Shown: one piece after another, positions 1 through 5,862 of the stretch
How the letters are laid out: each line of letters starts with the position of its first letter
Position numbering within the stretch: the stretch's first letter is position 1
Origin: JBGOTP01 sp041476545
Lineage (GTDB): Bacteria; Acidobacteriota; Vicinamibacteria; Vicinamibacterales; CAVVIG01
DNA: 9,895 nucleotides
Reading direction: 5' to 3'
Assembly (NCBI GenBank): GCA_041476545.1
Contig: JBGOTP010000184.1
Coordinates: forward strand, 1-9,895
Translations under genes and position numbers: made by a program
The notes under the pieces: generated by a model
Seen by the model: only the letters and a program-made list of their open reading frames with translations
What the model was told of the DNA's origin: nothing
Databases searched by the model: none

Positions 1-1
1 G

Positions 2-118
2 ATACCCGTGGCCGGCGTCTCGCGCCGGCGTCAGGTGACGCTCGTGTGCCGCAAGGCGCACCGCTCGCACGCGGCGAATGCGTTTCTGGCGGTGGCTCAG
101 GAGAAAACGGGCGGGTAG
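2..118 (+). CDS. LysR-type transcriptional regulator, C-terminal fragment
   Basis: The frame is open from the left edge to a TAG at 116-118 and gives 38 residues. It reads IPVAGVSRRRQVTLVCRKA and later has an aromatic in NAFLAVAQE. This pattern (IP..., RR.v.LV.RK, then s.aA.aFl) is the usual end of the LysR effector-binding domain, where the last strand is followed by a helix. The DNA-binding half lies outside the window, so its target cannot be read. The gene is convergent with leuD, so it is not the usual divergent LysR-target arrangement, and a role in leucine control is unsupported. Identification rests on a short tail and could be wrong. Confidence 0.5.
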   Translation: MPVAGVSRRRQVTLVCRKAHRSHAANAFLAVAQEKTGG

Positions 119-220
119 GGTAGGCAGGGCAGGCAGCGCAGGCGGGGCAGGCAGGGCGGGCAGGGAATGCGGGCCGCCAATCACCCAATCACCAATCACC
201 CGATTACCCGATTACCCGAT
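113..220. repeat. G-rich then C-rich simple repeats at the convergent junction
   Basis: Directly at the stop of the plus-strand gene is a G-run tract (113-173) built from GGGTAGGG and GGGCAGG. The latter occurs at 127-133, 145-151 and 158-164. Next comes AATCACC(C) three times (179-200), then the 8-bp unit CGATTACC twice plus a partial copy (201-220), ending at the leuD stop. The GGGTA and TACCC words are complementary, so a transcript could fold, and the G-runs could form a quadruplex. A role as terminator or dispersed element is inference. A related tract lies at 7936-7974. Confidence 0.75.
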
Positions 221-834
221 CAGAACCCACTGACGTAGGGCAGGCGGTCCGCGACGGCCTTCACCTCGTCGAACCGATCGAGCAGCATCGCCGTCGGGTT
301 CCACTGGCCGCTCAGAAACGAATCGCGCGAGGCCGGAGGAAGGCTCGCGGCAATCGTGAACCTCGCAGGGGCCCCGGGGGCTCCTGCGGTCCCGGCAGTA
401 ATGACACCGGTGTCCACGCGTGCCTCGACGGACGTGTCCGGCGATCCCTCGATCAGGGACTGCAGCGAGTTGATCGCCGCGCGGTCCGTTACGAAGCAGG
501 GGATGCCCAGCATCACCGCGTTGCCCTGGAAGATCTCCGAGAACGACTCGCCGATGATGGCGCGAATGCCGAAGCGGGCGAGGCCCTGTGGCGCATGCTC
601 GCGTGAGGAACCGCAGCCGAAGTTGCGGTTGACCACGAGAACGCTGGCGCCCGTGTAGCGGGGATTGTTGAAGGGATGCGCCGGATTGGCCGCGCGATCG
701 TCCTCGAAGAGATGCTGTTCCAGATTCTCGAACGTGACCGCGCGCAGAAAGCGCGCGGGCATGATGCGGTCGGTATCGAGATCGTCGCCGCGAAGTGGCA
801 GCGCGCGTCCAGTGATTGAGCTGATGATTGACAT
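220..834 (-). CDS. leuD: 3-isopropylmalate dehydratase small subunit (LeuD)
   Basis: This cytoplasmic protein is the swivelling small subunit of isopropylmalate isomerase. With LeuC it converts 2-isopropylmalate to 3-isopropylmalate in leucine synthesis. The 204 residues match the usual family size of about 200. Visible family marks are DDLDTDRIMPARFL (residues 17-30, the 'DxDTDxIxP' segment) and GCGSSREHAP (73-82), the substrate-binding loop, followed by IRAIIGESFSEIFQGNA. The ATG at 832-834 places this N-terminus exactly where LeuD proteins begin. Only a weak purine stretch precedes it, so translation may depend partly on leuC. It lies 115 nt downstream of leuC on the same strand, a wider gap than usual. 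It is complete and intact, and its stop abuts the tandem repeat. Confidence 0.97.
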   Translation of the reverse strand: MSIISSITGRALPLRGDDLDTDRIMPARFLRAVTFENLEQHLFEDDRAANPAHPFNNPRYTGASVLVVNRNFGCGSSREHAPQGLARFGIRAIIGESFSEIFQGNAVMLGIPCFVTDRAAINSLQSLIEGSPDTSVEARVDTGVITAGTAGAPGAPARFTIAASLPPASRDSFLSGQWNPTAMLLDRFDEVKAVADRLPYVSGF

Positions 835-856
835 GCGTGTCTACTTTTTTCCACTG

Positions 857-880
857 GCGCTGGGGCCCCACCCCCAGCGC
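857..880 (-). repeat. GC hairpin in the leuC-leuD gap
   Basis: GCGCTGGGG (857-865) and CCCCAGCGC (872-880) form a perfect 9-bp stem with a 6-nt loop. On the leu transcript it is followed by CCAGTGGAAAAAAG, not a U-tract, so it is not a standard intrinsic terminator. It could stabilise the leuC message end or modulate leuD translation, since it lies just ahead of the leuD ribosome-binding region. Function is inferred. Confidence 0.6.
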
Positions 881-900
881 GTTCTCACACTGATGCCTCC

Positions 901-921
901 CCGCGGCTTCACAGGCCGCGG
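901..921 (-). repeat. Second GC hairpin just after leuC
   Basis: CCGCGGC (901-907) and GCCGCGG (915-921) form a 7-bp stem with a 7-nt loop, 29 nt past the leuC stop. No T-run follows on the minus strand. Together with the hairpin at 857-880 it fills most of the leuC-leuD spacer. Confidence 0.5.
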
Positions 922-949
922 ACCCGGCATGGCCGCAGGCGCTCTCGCG

Positions 950-2344
950 CTACACGGGAACCTGGTCCAACATCATCCTGACGTCCACCACTTCGCCGGC
1001 GATCGCGGCCGCGGCCACCATCGCCGGGCTCATGAGCAGCGTGCGGCCGGTCGGGCTACCCTGGCGTCCCTTGAAGTTTCGGTTTGAAGAAGACGCGCAC
1101 ACCTGCCTGCCCTCGAGCCGGTCGGGGTTCATGGCGAGACACATGGAGCAGCCCGCGCCACGCCATTCGAAGCCGGCCTTCGTGAAGACGTCGTGCAGCC
1201 CCTTCTCCTCGGCCGCGCGACGCACCGACTGCGAGCCCGGCACGACGAGCGCCTTGACGTGCGGCGCCACGCGGCGTCCGCGCACGAGCCGCGCCGCCTC
1301 TTCGAGGTCCGACAGGCGGCCGTTCGTGCAGGATCCGATGAACGCGACGTCGATGCGCGTCCCTTCGACGCGCGCGCCCCGGTCGAAGCCCATGAAGGCG
1401 AGCGCTTCCTCGTCCGCGTTGGCCGCAATCCGTTCGTGGATGCCGACGGACTGGCCGGGATTGATCCCCCACGTGACCGTCGGCTCAATTGACGCCGCGT
1501 CGAGCGACACGCGGTCGTCGTAGCGCGCGTCGGGATCTGAAGCCATCTGCCGCCACCACGCCACCGCGCGATCGAACGCCGCGCCGGAGGGCACGAACGC
1601 GCGGCCCCTGAGAAACGCAAATGTCGTTTCGTCCGGGTTGACGTAGCCCGCTCGGGCCCCGCCCTCGATCGACATATTGCAGACGGTCATCCGCTCCTCG
1701 ATCGTCATGCGCTCGATCGTGCTACCGCCGTATTCGTAGGCGAACCCGTTGCCCCCATTGACACCCAGTCTGCGGATGATTGTGAGAATGACGTCCTTCG
1801 CGTAGACGCCGGGTGCGAGGCGGCCGTCGACCTCGATGCGGCGCACCTTGAGCGGATCGAGCGCCAGGCACTGGGACGCCAGCACGTCGCGGACCTGTGA
1901 AGTGCCGATGCCGAGGGCAATTGCGCCGAGCGCGCCATGAGTGGACGTGTGGCTGTCGCCGCACGCGATGGTCATGCCGGGCTGGGTGAGCCCAAGCTCC
2001 GGCCCAATCACGTGCACAATGCCCTGATTGTCGGCATTTGACGTTCCCGGGGCGTACAGCTGAATCCCGAACTGGCGGCAGTTGCGTTCGAGTGCGGCCG
2101 TCATTTCCTCGGCGGTGACATCCAGGAACGGCCGCTTCAACCCGGTCGTCGGCACGATGTGGTCGACGGTGGCAAAGGTGCGGTTGGGAAACGGGACGCT
2201 CCAGCCGTGCTGGCGAAGCATGTCGAACGCCTGCGGGCTTGTCACTTCGTGGACGAGGTGCAGGCCCACGAAGAGCTGCGTCTGCCCGCTCGGCAGCACG
2301 CGCACCGCGTGCGCGTTCCAGACCTTATGAAAGAGCGTCTGCAT
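950..2344 (-). CDS. leuC: 3-isopropylmalate dehydratase large subunit (LeuC)
   Basis: This is the large, [4Fe-4S]-carrying subunit of isopropylmalate isomerase, in the aconitase superfamily, acting in the cytoplasm on the second step of leucine synthesis. Counting from the chosen start, the protein has 464 residues, close to the 466 of the E. coli enzyme. The substrate/active-site segment CGDSHTSTHGALG is at 128-140. The three cluster-ligand cysteines are C339 (GSCTNGR), C399 and C402 (GCSMCLAMNPD). The open frame continues 14 codons further up to 2386. The ATG at 2342-2344 is preferred because GGAG sits 6 nt before it and MQTLFHKVWNAH matches the family N-terminus. It is followed by leuD on the same strand. 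All key residues are present, so it should be active. Confidence 0.97.
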   Translation of the reverse strand: MQTLFHKVWNAHAVRVLPSGQTQLFVGLHLVHEVTSPQAFDMLRQHGWSVPFPNRTFATVDHIVPTTGLKRPFLDVTAEEMTAALERNCRQFGIQLYAPGTSNADNQGIVHVIGPELGLTQPGMTIACGDSHTSTHGALGAIALGIGTSQVRDVLASQCLALDPLKVRRIEVDGRLAPGVYAKDVILTIIRRLGVNGGNGFAYEYGGSTIERMTIEERMTVCNMSIEGGARAGYVNPDETTFAFLRGRAFVPSGAAFDRAVAWWRQMASDPDARYDDRVSLDAASIEPTVTWGINPGQSVGIHERIAANADEEALAFMGFDRGARVEGTRIDVAFIGSCTNGRLSDLEEAARLVRGRRVAPHVKALVVPGSQSVRRAAEEKGLHDVFTKAGFEWRGAGCSMCLAMNPDRLEGRQVCASSSNRNFKGRQGSPTGRTLLMSPAMVAAAAIAGEVVDVRMMLDQVPV

Positions 2345-2350
2345 GGGTGT

Positions 2351-2354
2351 CTCC
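2351..2354 (-). promoter_or_regulatory. leuC ribosome binding site
   Basis: GGAG (minus strand) lies 6 nt before the ATG at 2342-2344. It decides the leuC start against the longer frame beginning at 2386, which would add 14 residues unlike any LeuC N-terminus. Confidence 0.8.
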
Positions 2355-2395
2355 AGTAGGATACCGTCAAATCCGCTGCGGTGCACTTGTGTTGC

Positions 2396-2471
2396 CGTAG
2401 CTCCCAGCTGTTGGCCTTCAGCTCTCAGCCAAGGCGAGCTGAAAGCCGAGCGCTGTCAGCCGACGGCTACG
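2396..2471. repeat. Nested imperfect inverted repeat upstream of leuC
   Basis: GGCCTTCAGCT (2413-2423) and AGCTGAAAGCC (2437-2447) pair with one mismatch around a 13-nt loop. CGTAGC (2396-2401) and GCTACG (2466-2471) pair outside it. AGCTC/CAGC words recur through the block. It sits between the lipoprotein stop (2527) and leuC, so it may end lipoprotein transcripts or be a dispersed palindromic element. The remainder of the 182-nt gap shows no convincing -35/-10 pair for leuC. Confidence 0.5.
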
Positions 2472-2526
2472 CCAGCTCGAGTGAGCTTCGGAATGGGCAT
2501 CACCCGATTGCCCTGTTCACGTGACG

Positions 2527-3111
2527 CTACTCGCTTTTGAGGGCGACGAGCGTCGCGACGTACTGCTCGGCGGGCGTACGGTTACTGCTCGTGGGCGTCG
2601 GCAGGAGCTGGACCAGGCGCAGTCTGTACTTCTGGAACACCGCTTCCCCGGTCGCATCCGACGGCGTCTGCAGGTTCAGCGTCTCGGCGTTCGTGGTGGT
2701 CCGAAGCTGGACACGCACAACGCCCCTGCCCGCCCAGATGCAGGTCGTGTCCGTTGGGCAGCGAGAATCCTCGACGACCTGCTCGAAGATCACGATCAGC
2801 GGTTCGCCGGCGATCGCCACGGTCTCGCCGATGCGCAGGTCGAAATCCTGCCCGAGGCGCGCGGATCTGGGTGACGCCGTATCTTTCGCTGGCTTCACCG
2901 GCGCAGATGAGCGTGGAGCGCGCTCAGTCGTGGACACAGTCGGTGGCGGGGGGGGCGCCGGCTCGGATCGCGCCGATCGTTCGACGGTGGGAGTCGGCGC
3001 AGCCGCCGTGCGCTGGGGCTGCGATTGCTCCGGCGTCGTTTTCTCGCACGCGCCGGCCCCAACGATTGTTGCAAACGACAGGGCGCACCACGTGACGATC
3101 CGGTTCCGCAC
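2527..3111 (-). CDS. Probable lipoprotein with Pro-rich linker and a C-rich 'CIWAG' beta domain
   Basis: The 194-residue protein starts with GTG at 3109-3111. Residues 1-21 are a signal: Arg at 2 and 4, then a hydrophobic stretch ending GAGA before C22. That fits a lipobox loosely, because -3 is Ala rather than Leu, so lipidation is probable but not certain. Residues 30-85 are a low-complexity linker with PPPPP near 53-57. Residues 88-194 look like a compact beta-rich domain with EDSRCPTDTTCIWAG (114-128). Its C118 and C124 could form a disulfide, and this RCP...CIWAG pattern recurs in uncharacterised secreted proteins. The function is unknown. No good Shine-Dalgarno precedes the GTG, and a possible promoter suggests a leaderless message. 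It diverges from the 3212 gene. Confidence 0.8.
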   Translation of the reverse strand: MRNRIVTWCALSFATIVGAGACEKTTPEQSQPQRTAAAPTPTVERSARSEPAPPPPPTVSTTERAPRSSAPVKPAKDTASPRSARLGQDFDLRIGETVAIAGEPLIVIFEQVVEDSRCPTDTTCIWAGRGVVRVQLRTTTNAETLNLQTPSDATGEAVFQKYRLRLVQLLPTPTSSNRTPAEQYVATLVALKSE

Positions 3112-3117
3112 GACGCC

Positions 3118-3146
3118 AATCTACAGCCTGGACTCTACCGAGGCAA
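3118..3146 (-). promoter_or_regulatory. Candidate promoter for the lipoprotein gene
   Basis: On the minus strand TTGCCT (3141-3146) and TAGATT (3118-3123) are separated by exactly 17 nt. Each matches 4 of 6 consensus positions of a sigma-70 promoter. Only 6 nt separate the -10 from the GTG start, so transcription would begin at or beside the start codon. This agrees with the lack of a ribosome binding site. It is a motif match only. Confidence 0.4.
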
Positions 3147-3188
3147 GCGGACGCGGTGAACAAGCGGGCACACGAGGTGGCCGGAGCG

Positions 3189-3194
3189 TACAAT
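3189..3194 (+). promoter_or_regulatory. Candidate -10 element for the Cys-Cys-tail/ATPase operon
   Basis: TACAAT matches 5 of 6 positions of the -10 consensus and lies 17 nt before the ATG at 3212. A start near 3201 would leave a leader of about 10 nt. No convincing -35 is present at 16-18 nt spacing. The same bases also contain an ATG (3193) preceded by GGAG (3183-3186), an alternative reading discussed in the findings. Confidence 0.35.
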
Positions 3195-3211
3195 GACTCC
3201 CAGCGACCCCC

Positions 3212-3484
3212 ATGAGCAAGATCGACTTCGTTCTCGTCCGGCGGCGCATGGGCGAGTTCATGCGAGGCGCGGCGTTGGGCGGCTACGAGCAAGCCCTTCG
3301 CCAGCAGACCGCCGAGCTCAACGATCTGTTTCTCCTCCTTTGCTTCATGGAAGCGACCGCATTGCCCAATCCGGCGACGCTGTACCTGCTCGAGGTCTAT
3401 CCGTATCTGCTCGATCAGTTCCATCACTGGCATCGGCGTATGGGCATCGATCACTCGCCGCTCGGCAGCCTGCCGTGCTGCTGA
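3212..3484 (+). CDS. Small protein with C-terminal Cys-Cys, coupled to an ArsA-type ATPase ('cory-CC-star'-like)
   Basis: This 90-residue protein starts MSKIDFVLVRRRMGEFM and ends SPLGSLPCC directly at the stop. The middle (about 36-70) is rich in Leu/Phe with PNP at 52-54 and probably forms amphipathic helices rather than a clear membrane span. FHHWHRRMGID (70-80) is rich in His and aromatics. Cysteines are C44, C89 and C90. From memory, this resembles a small family named in protein databases for its Cys-Cys-stop end and found beside ArsA-family ATPases; this was not verified here. Its stop lies inside the start of the ATPase gene (10-nt overlap), so the two are almost certainly co-translated. 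No Shine-Dalgarno precedes ATG 3212, and the frame is closed upstream by TGA at 3194-3196, so no earlier start exists. The molecular role is unknown; it may be a partner or client of the ATPase. Confidence 0.75.
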   Translation: MSKIDFVLVRRRMGEFMRGAALGGYEQALRQQTAELNDLFLLLCFMEATALPNPATLYLLEVYPYLLDQFHHWHRRMGIDHSPLGSLPCC

Positions 3485-4422
3485 AGGGGCTCGGCGACCG
3501 GCCGGTCGTCTTCTTCGGCGGCAAGGGGGGCGTCGGCAAGACCACGTGCTCGGCGGCGTTCGCGTTGAGCGCCAGCCGGAGGGGACGCCGCACGCTGCTC
3601 GTGTCCACCGATCCGGCCCATTCCACATCGGACATTTTCGAGCGCAAGATCGGCGCGTCGGAGCGCGAGCTGCAGCCGGGTCTGTGGGCGCTCGAGATCG
3701 ATGGAGACGCGGAAGCCGCCCGATACATCAGCGGCGTCAAACGCGACATTCAAAAGATGTTCAGCGCGGGAGTTGTCCAGCAGGCGCACAAGCAGATCGA
3801 GATGGCGGCGGCCTCGCCCGGTCTGGTCGAAGTGGCGCTGCTCGATCGCCTGATCGACCTCATCACCGATCGCGAGAATGACTACGACACGATCGTCTTC
3901 GACACGGCGCCCACCGGTCATACGCTGCAGCTCCTGCGCATGCCGGACGCGATGACGGCCTGGATTCAGGCGCTCGTCAAACACCGGCGCGCGCTGCTCG
4001 AAATCGATCGCGGGTCCGATGAAACGCCGGAGGCGGTGGCAGCCGCCGATCCGGTGCTCGCGGCCCTCGAACGCCGGCAGGCGCGCCTGACGCGTCTGCG
4101 CACGACGATCGTCGATCGATCGCGCACGTCGTTTGTGCTCGTGACGATCCCTGAACGGCTGGCGATTGAGGAGACGGCGCGCGCGGCGGAGATGTTGAGC
4201 GACACGGGCGTCCATCTGGGCGGTGTCGTCATCAATCGGGTGCTGCCGGATGCGCTGGAGGGGGAGTTCTATCGATCACGCAAGGCGCAGGAAGAGATCT
4301 ACCTGAAGGAGATCGATCGCCGCTTCGCGTCCCTGCCGCGCGTCGTGATCCGGCAGCTGCCGCGGGACGTCTACGGCTTCGAATCGCTCACGCGTATCAG
4401 CGAGCAGCTCCTGCGCGACTAG
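3475..4422 (+). CDS. ArsA/Get3-family P-loop ATPase
   Basis: This is a single-domain ATPase of the SIMIBI class, 315 residues from GTG 3475, the usual size of one ArsA half. The deviant Walker A GKGGVGKT is at 16-23, the switch I-like STDPAHS at 44-50, and the ArsA/Get3 signature DTAPTGHT at 143-150. The frame is open back to an ATG at 3193. Those extra 94 codons overlap the 3212 gene in another frame and read as Arg/Ala/Pro/Ser-rich noise, so GTG 3475, just before KGLGDRPVVFFGGKGG, is chosen. It overlaps the upstream stop by 10 nt, which implies translational coupling. The only cysteine is C25; the metalloid-binding cysteines of ArsA and the CxxC of Get3 are absent, and no arsB, arsD or arsR is nearby. 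A role in arsenite export is therefore unlikely. It probably dimerises to bind a protein or membrane partner. Confidence 0.9.
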   Translation: MLLKGLGDRPVVFFGGKGGVGKTTCSAAFALSASRRGRRTLLVSTDPAHSTSDIFERKIGASERELQPGLWALEIDGDAEAARYISGVKRDIQKMFSAGVVQQAHKQIEMAAASPGLVEVALLDRLIDLITDRENDYDTIVFDTAPTGHTLQLLRMPDAMTAWIQALVKHRRALLEIDRGSDETPEAVAAADPVLAALERRQARLTRLRTTIVDRSRTSFVLVTIPERLAIEETARAAEMLSDTGVHLGGVVINRVLPDALEGEFYRSRKAQEEIYLKEIDRRFASLPRVVIRQLPRDVYGFESLTRISEQLLRD

Positions 4423-5858
4423 CTGGCGGTGCAGAGTTCGCGGACCTTCGCGGCCAGCCGCGAGGCTTCGATCGGCTTCGAGAGAAACCCCACGTGCCGC
4501 CGGCTGAGCCCCAGGACATTCGGATCGATCGCCGCGTATCCGGAGATAAAGAGGACGCGCAATCGTGGTTGGAGCCCCACAAGGCGCTGCGCCAGCGCCG
4601 GGCCGTTCATCTCGGGCATCACGACGTCCGTGACGAGCAGGTCAATGTCGTCGGGACGCTGGTCGAATACGGCGCAGGCATCACCGGGCGTGGCCGCCTC
4701 GATCACCTCGTAACCGTATCGCTGGAGCATCGAGCCGACCACGCGCCGCACGCCCGTCTCATCCTCGACGAGTAGCACCGTTTCGCGGTGCGCGCCGACG
4801 TCTTTGTCGATGCCCTCCGTCGCCGTGGACACACGCTGCGGGGGCGCGGCCGGGAAGAACAACGTGAAGGTCGTACCGGCGCCGAGCGTGCTGCCCACCG
4901 AGATGAGCCCGTTGCTCTGGCGGACGATCCCGTAGACGGACGCGAGCCCGAGCCCCGTGCCCTTGCCGCTCTCCTTCGTCGTGAAGAAGGGTTCGAAAAT
5001 GCGATCCCGAATTTCCGGCGACATACCGATGCCGTTATCGCTCACGCGAAGACAGACGTAGCCGTCTCTGCTCCCATGAGCGCTCGGCAATTCGCTCCGC
5101 CCGGGTTGATCGCGCGACACACTGAGCCGAATGCGTCCGCCATCCGGCATGGCGTCCCTGGCATTCAAGACGAGGTTGAGAATGACCTGGTCCACCTGGT
5201 TGGGATCGACGTGCACCCAGGCCGGTCCTGGCGCCGAATCGACCACGAGCGTTATGTCCTCACGAATCACACGGGCGAGCATCTTCTGCGATTCCCGCAC
5301 GACATCGTTCAAATCGACGGTCTTGATTTCGAGCACCTGCCGGCGGCTGAACGCGAGCAGCTGCTGGGTGAGCGCGGTGGCGCGCTCGGTCGCCTTGCAG
5401 ATCTCGTGGAGATCGGCGCGATCGGACTCGTGCACCCGGCCGGTTTCGAGCACCAGCTCCGCGCAGCCGCCGATGACGGTCAACAGATTGTTGAAGTCGT
5501 GCGCGACGCCGCCGGCCAGCTGTCCAACGGCTTCCATCTTGGCCGCATGGCGGAGCTGCTCGTGCGCCACCTCGAGCGCCTGTGTTCGTTCGATGATGCG
5601 CGCCTCCATGTCGCGGTGCGCCGCCTGAAGGTCCATGATCGCCTGCCGCAGCTGGGCGTTCGCGTCCGTGAGTTCCTCCGAACTCAGATCGAGCGATCGT
5701 TCCAGCATCAGGCGGTCGGCGTCCCCCTGCTGGTACGCCTCGTTAACCTTCTCGACGAGCGGCCGGCAGATCTCTGGGATGGAGTCCAGGCTGCCGAAGC
5801 ACTTCTTCAGCTGCCGGCTGAGGATGGGATGGAGCGGTTCCACGGCGGTCTCGGGCAC
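4419..5858 (-). CDS. Hybrid sensor histidine kinase with C-terminal receiver
   Basis: The 479 residues show no membrane segment, so it is probably cytoplasmic. The N-terminus (about 1-55, LHPILSRQLKKCF...) is followed by a long helical coiled coil (55-105). The phospho-acceptor box GQLAGGVAHDFNN has H120. The ATPase domain has LNARDAM (231-237), DNGIGM (274-279) and GKGTGLGLA (299 on). The receiver (about 358-479) has acidic-pocket VEDE (364-367), phospho-acceptor D411 (TDVVMPEMNG), S439 and K461 (SKP), so all catalytic positions are present. There is no PAS or other sensor domain; input probably comes from the FIST protein whose gene ends 4 nt upstream. It starts with GTG (5856-5858), with GAGG about 9 nt before it, partly inside the upstream gene. 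No output domain follows the receiver, so a further regulator elsewhere is expected. Its stop overlaps that of the convergent ATPase gene. Confidence 0.93.
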   Translation of the reverse strand: MPETAVEPLHPILSRQLKKCFGSLDSIPEICRPLVEKVNEAYQQGDADRLMLERSLDLSSEELTDANAQLRQAIMDLQAAHRDMEARIIERTQALEVAHEQLRHAAKMEAVGQLAGGVAHDFNNLLTVIGGCAELVLETGRVHESDRADLHEICKATERATALTQQLLAFSRRQVLEIKTVDLNDVVRESQKMLARVIREDITLVVDSAPGPAWVHVDPNQVDQVILNLVLNARDAMPDGGRIRLSVSRDQPGRSELPSAHGSRDGYVCLRVSDNGIGMSPEIRDRIFEPFFTTKESGKGTGLGLASVYGIVRQSNGLISVGSTLGAGTTFTLFFPAAPPQRVSTATEGIDKDVGAHRETVLLVEDETGVRRVVGSMLQRYGYEVIEAATPGDACAVFDQRPDDIDLLVTDVVMPEMNGPALAQRLVGLQPRLRVLFISGYAAIDPNVLGLSRRHVGFLSKPIEASRLAAKVRELCTAS

Positions 5859-5862
5859 CGGA

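Noticed and set aside
201..220. CRISPR-like array
   Set aside because: The units are 8 bp and contiguous with no spacers; this is a simple tandem repeat.
212..871. 219-codon minus-strand frame overlapping leuD
   Set aside because: Arg/Gly/Ser-rich composition and complete overlap with leuD in another frame.
857..880. Intrinsic terminator between leuC and leuD
   Set aside because: The stem is followed by an A-run, not a T-run, on the leu strand; the T-run lies on the wrong side for plus-strand transcription.
2345..2386. Longer leuC start at 2386
   Set aside because: It adds 14 residues not found in LeuC, while ATG 2342-2344 has a well-placed GGAG and a family-like N-terminus.
3193..3474. 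N-terminal extension of the ATPase to ATG 3193
   Set aside because: The 94 codons read as Arg/Ala/Pro/Ser-rich sequence with no ArsA similarity and overlap a protein-like small gene in another frame; ArsA family starts just before the P-loop strand.
3451..4215. 254-codon minus-strand open frame opposite the ATPase
   Set aside because: Arg-rich shadow of the ArsA-type gene with no recognisable motif.
3475..4422. Arsenite efflux ATPase (arsA) assignment
   Set aside because: Only one cysteine is present, the ArsA metalloid-site cysteines are missing, and no ars genes are nearby, so the gene symbol is withheld.
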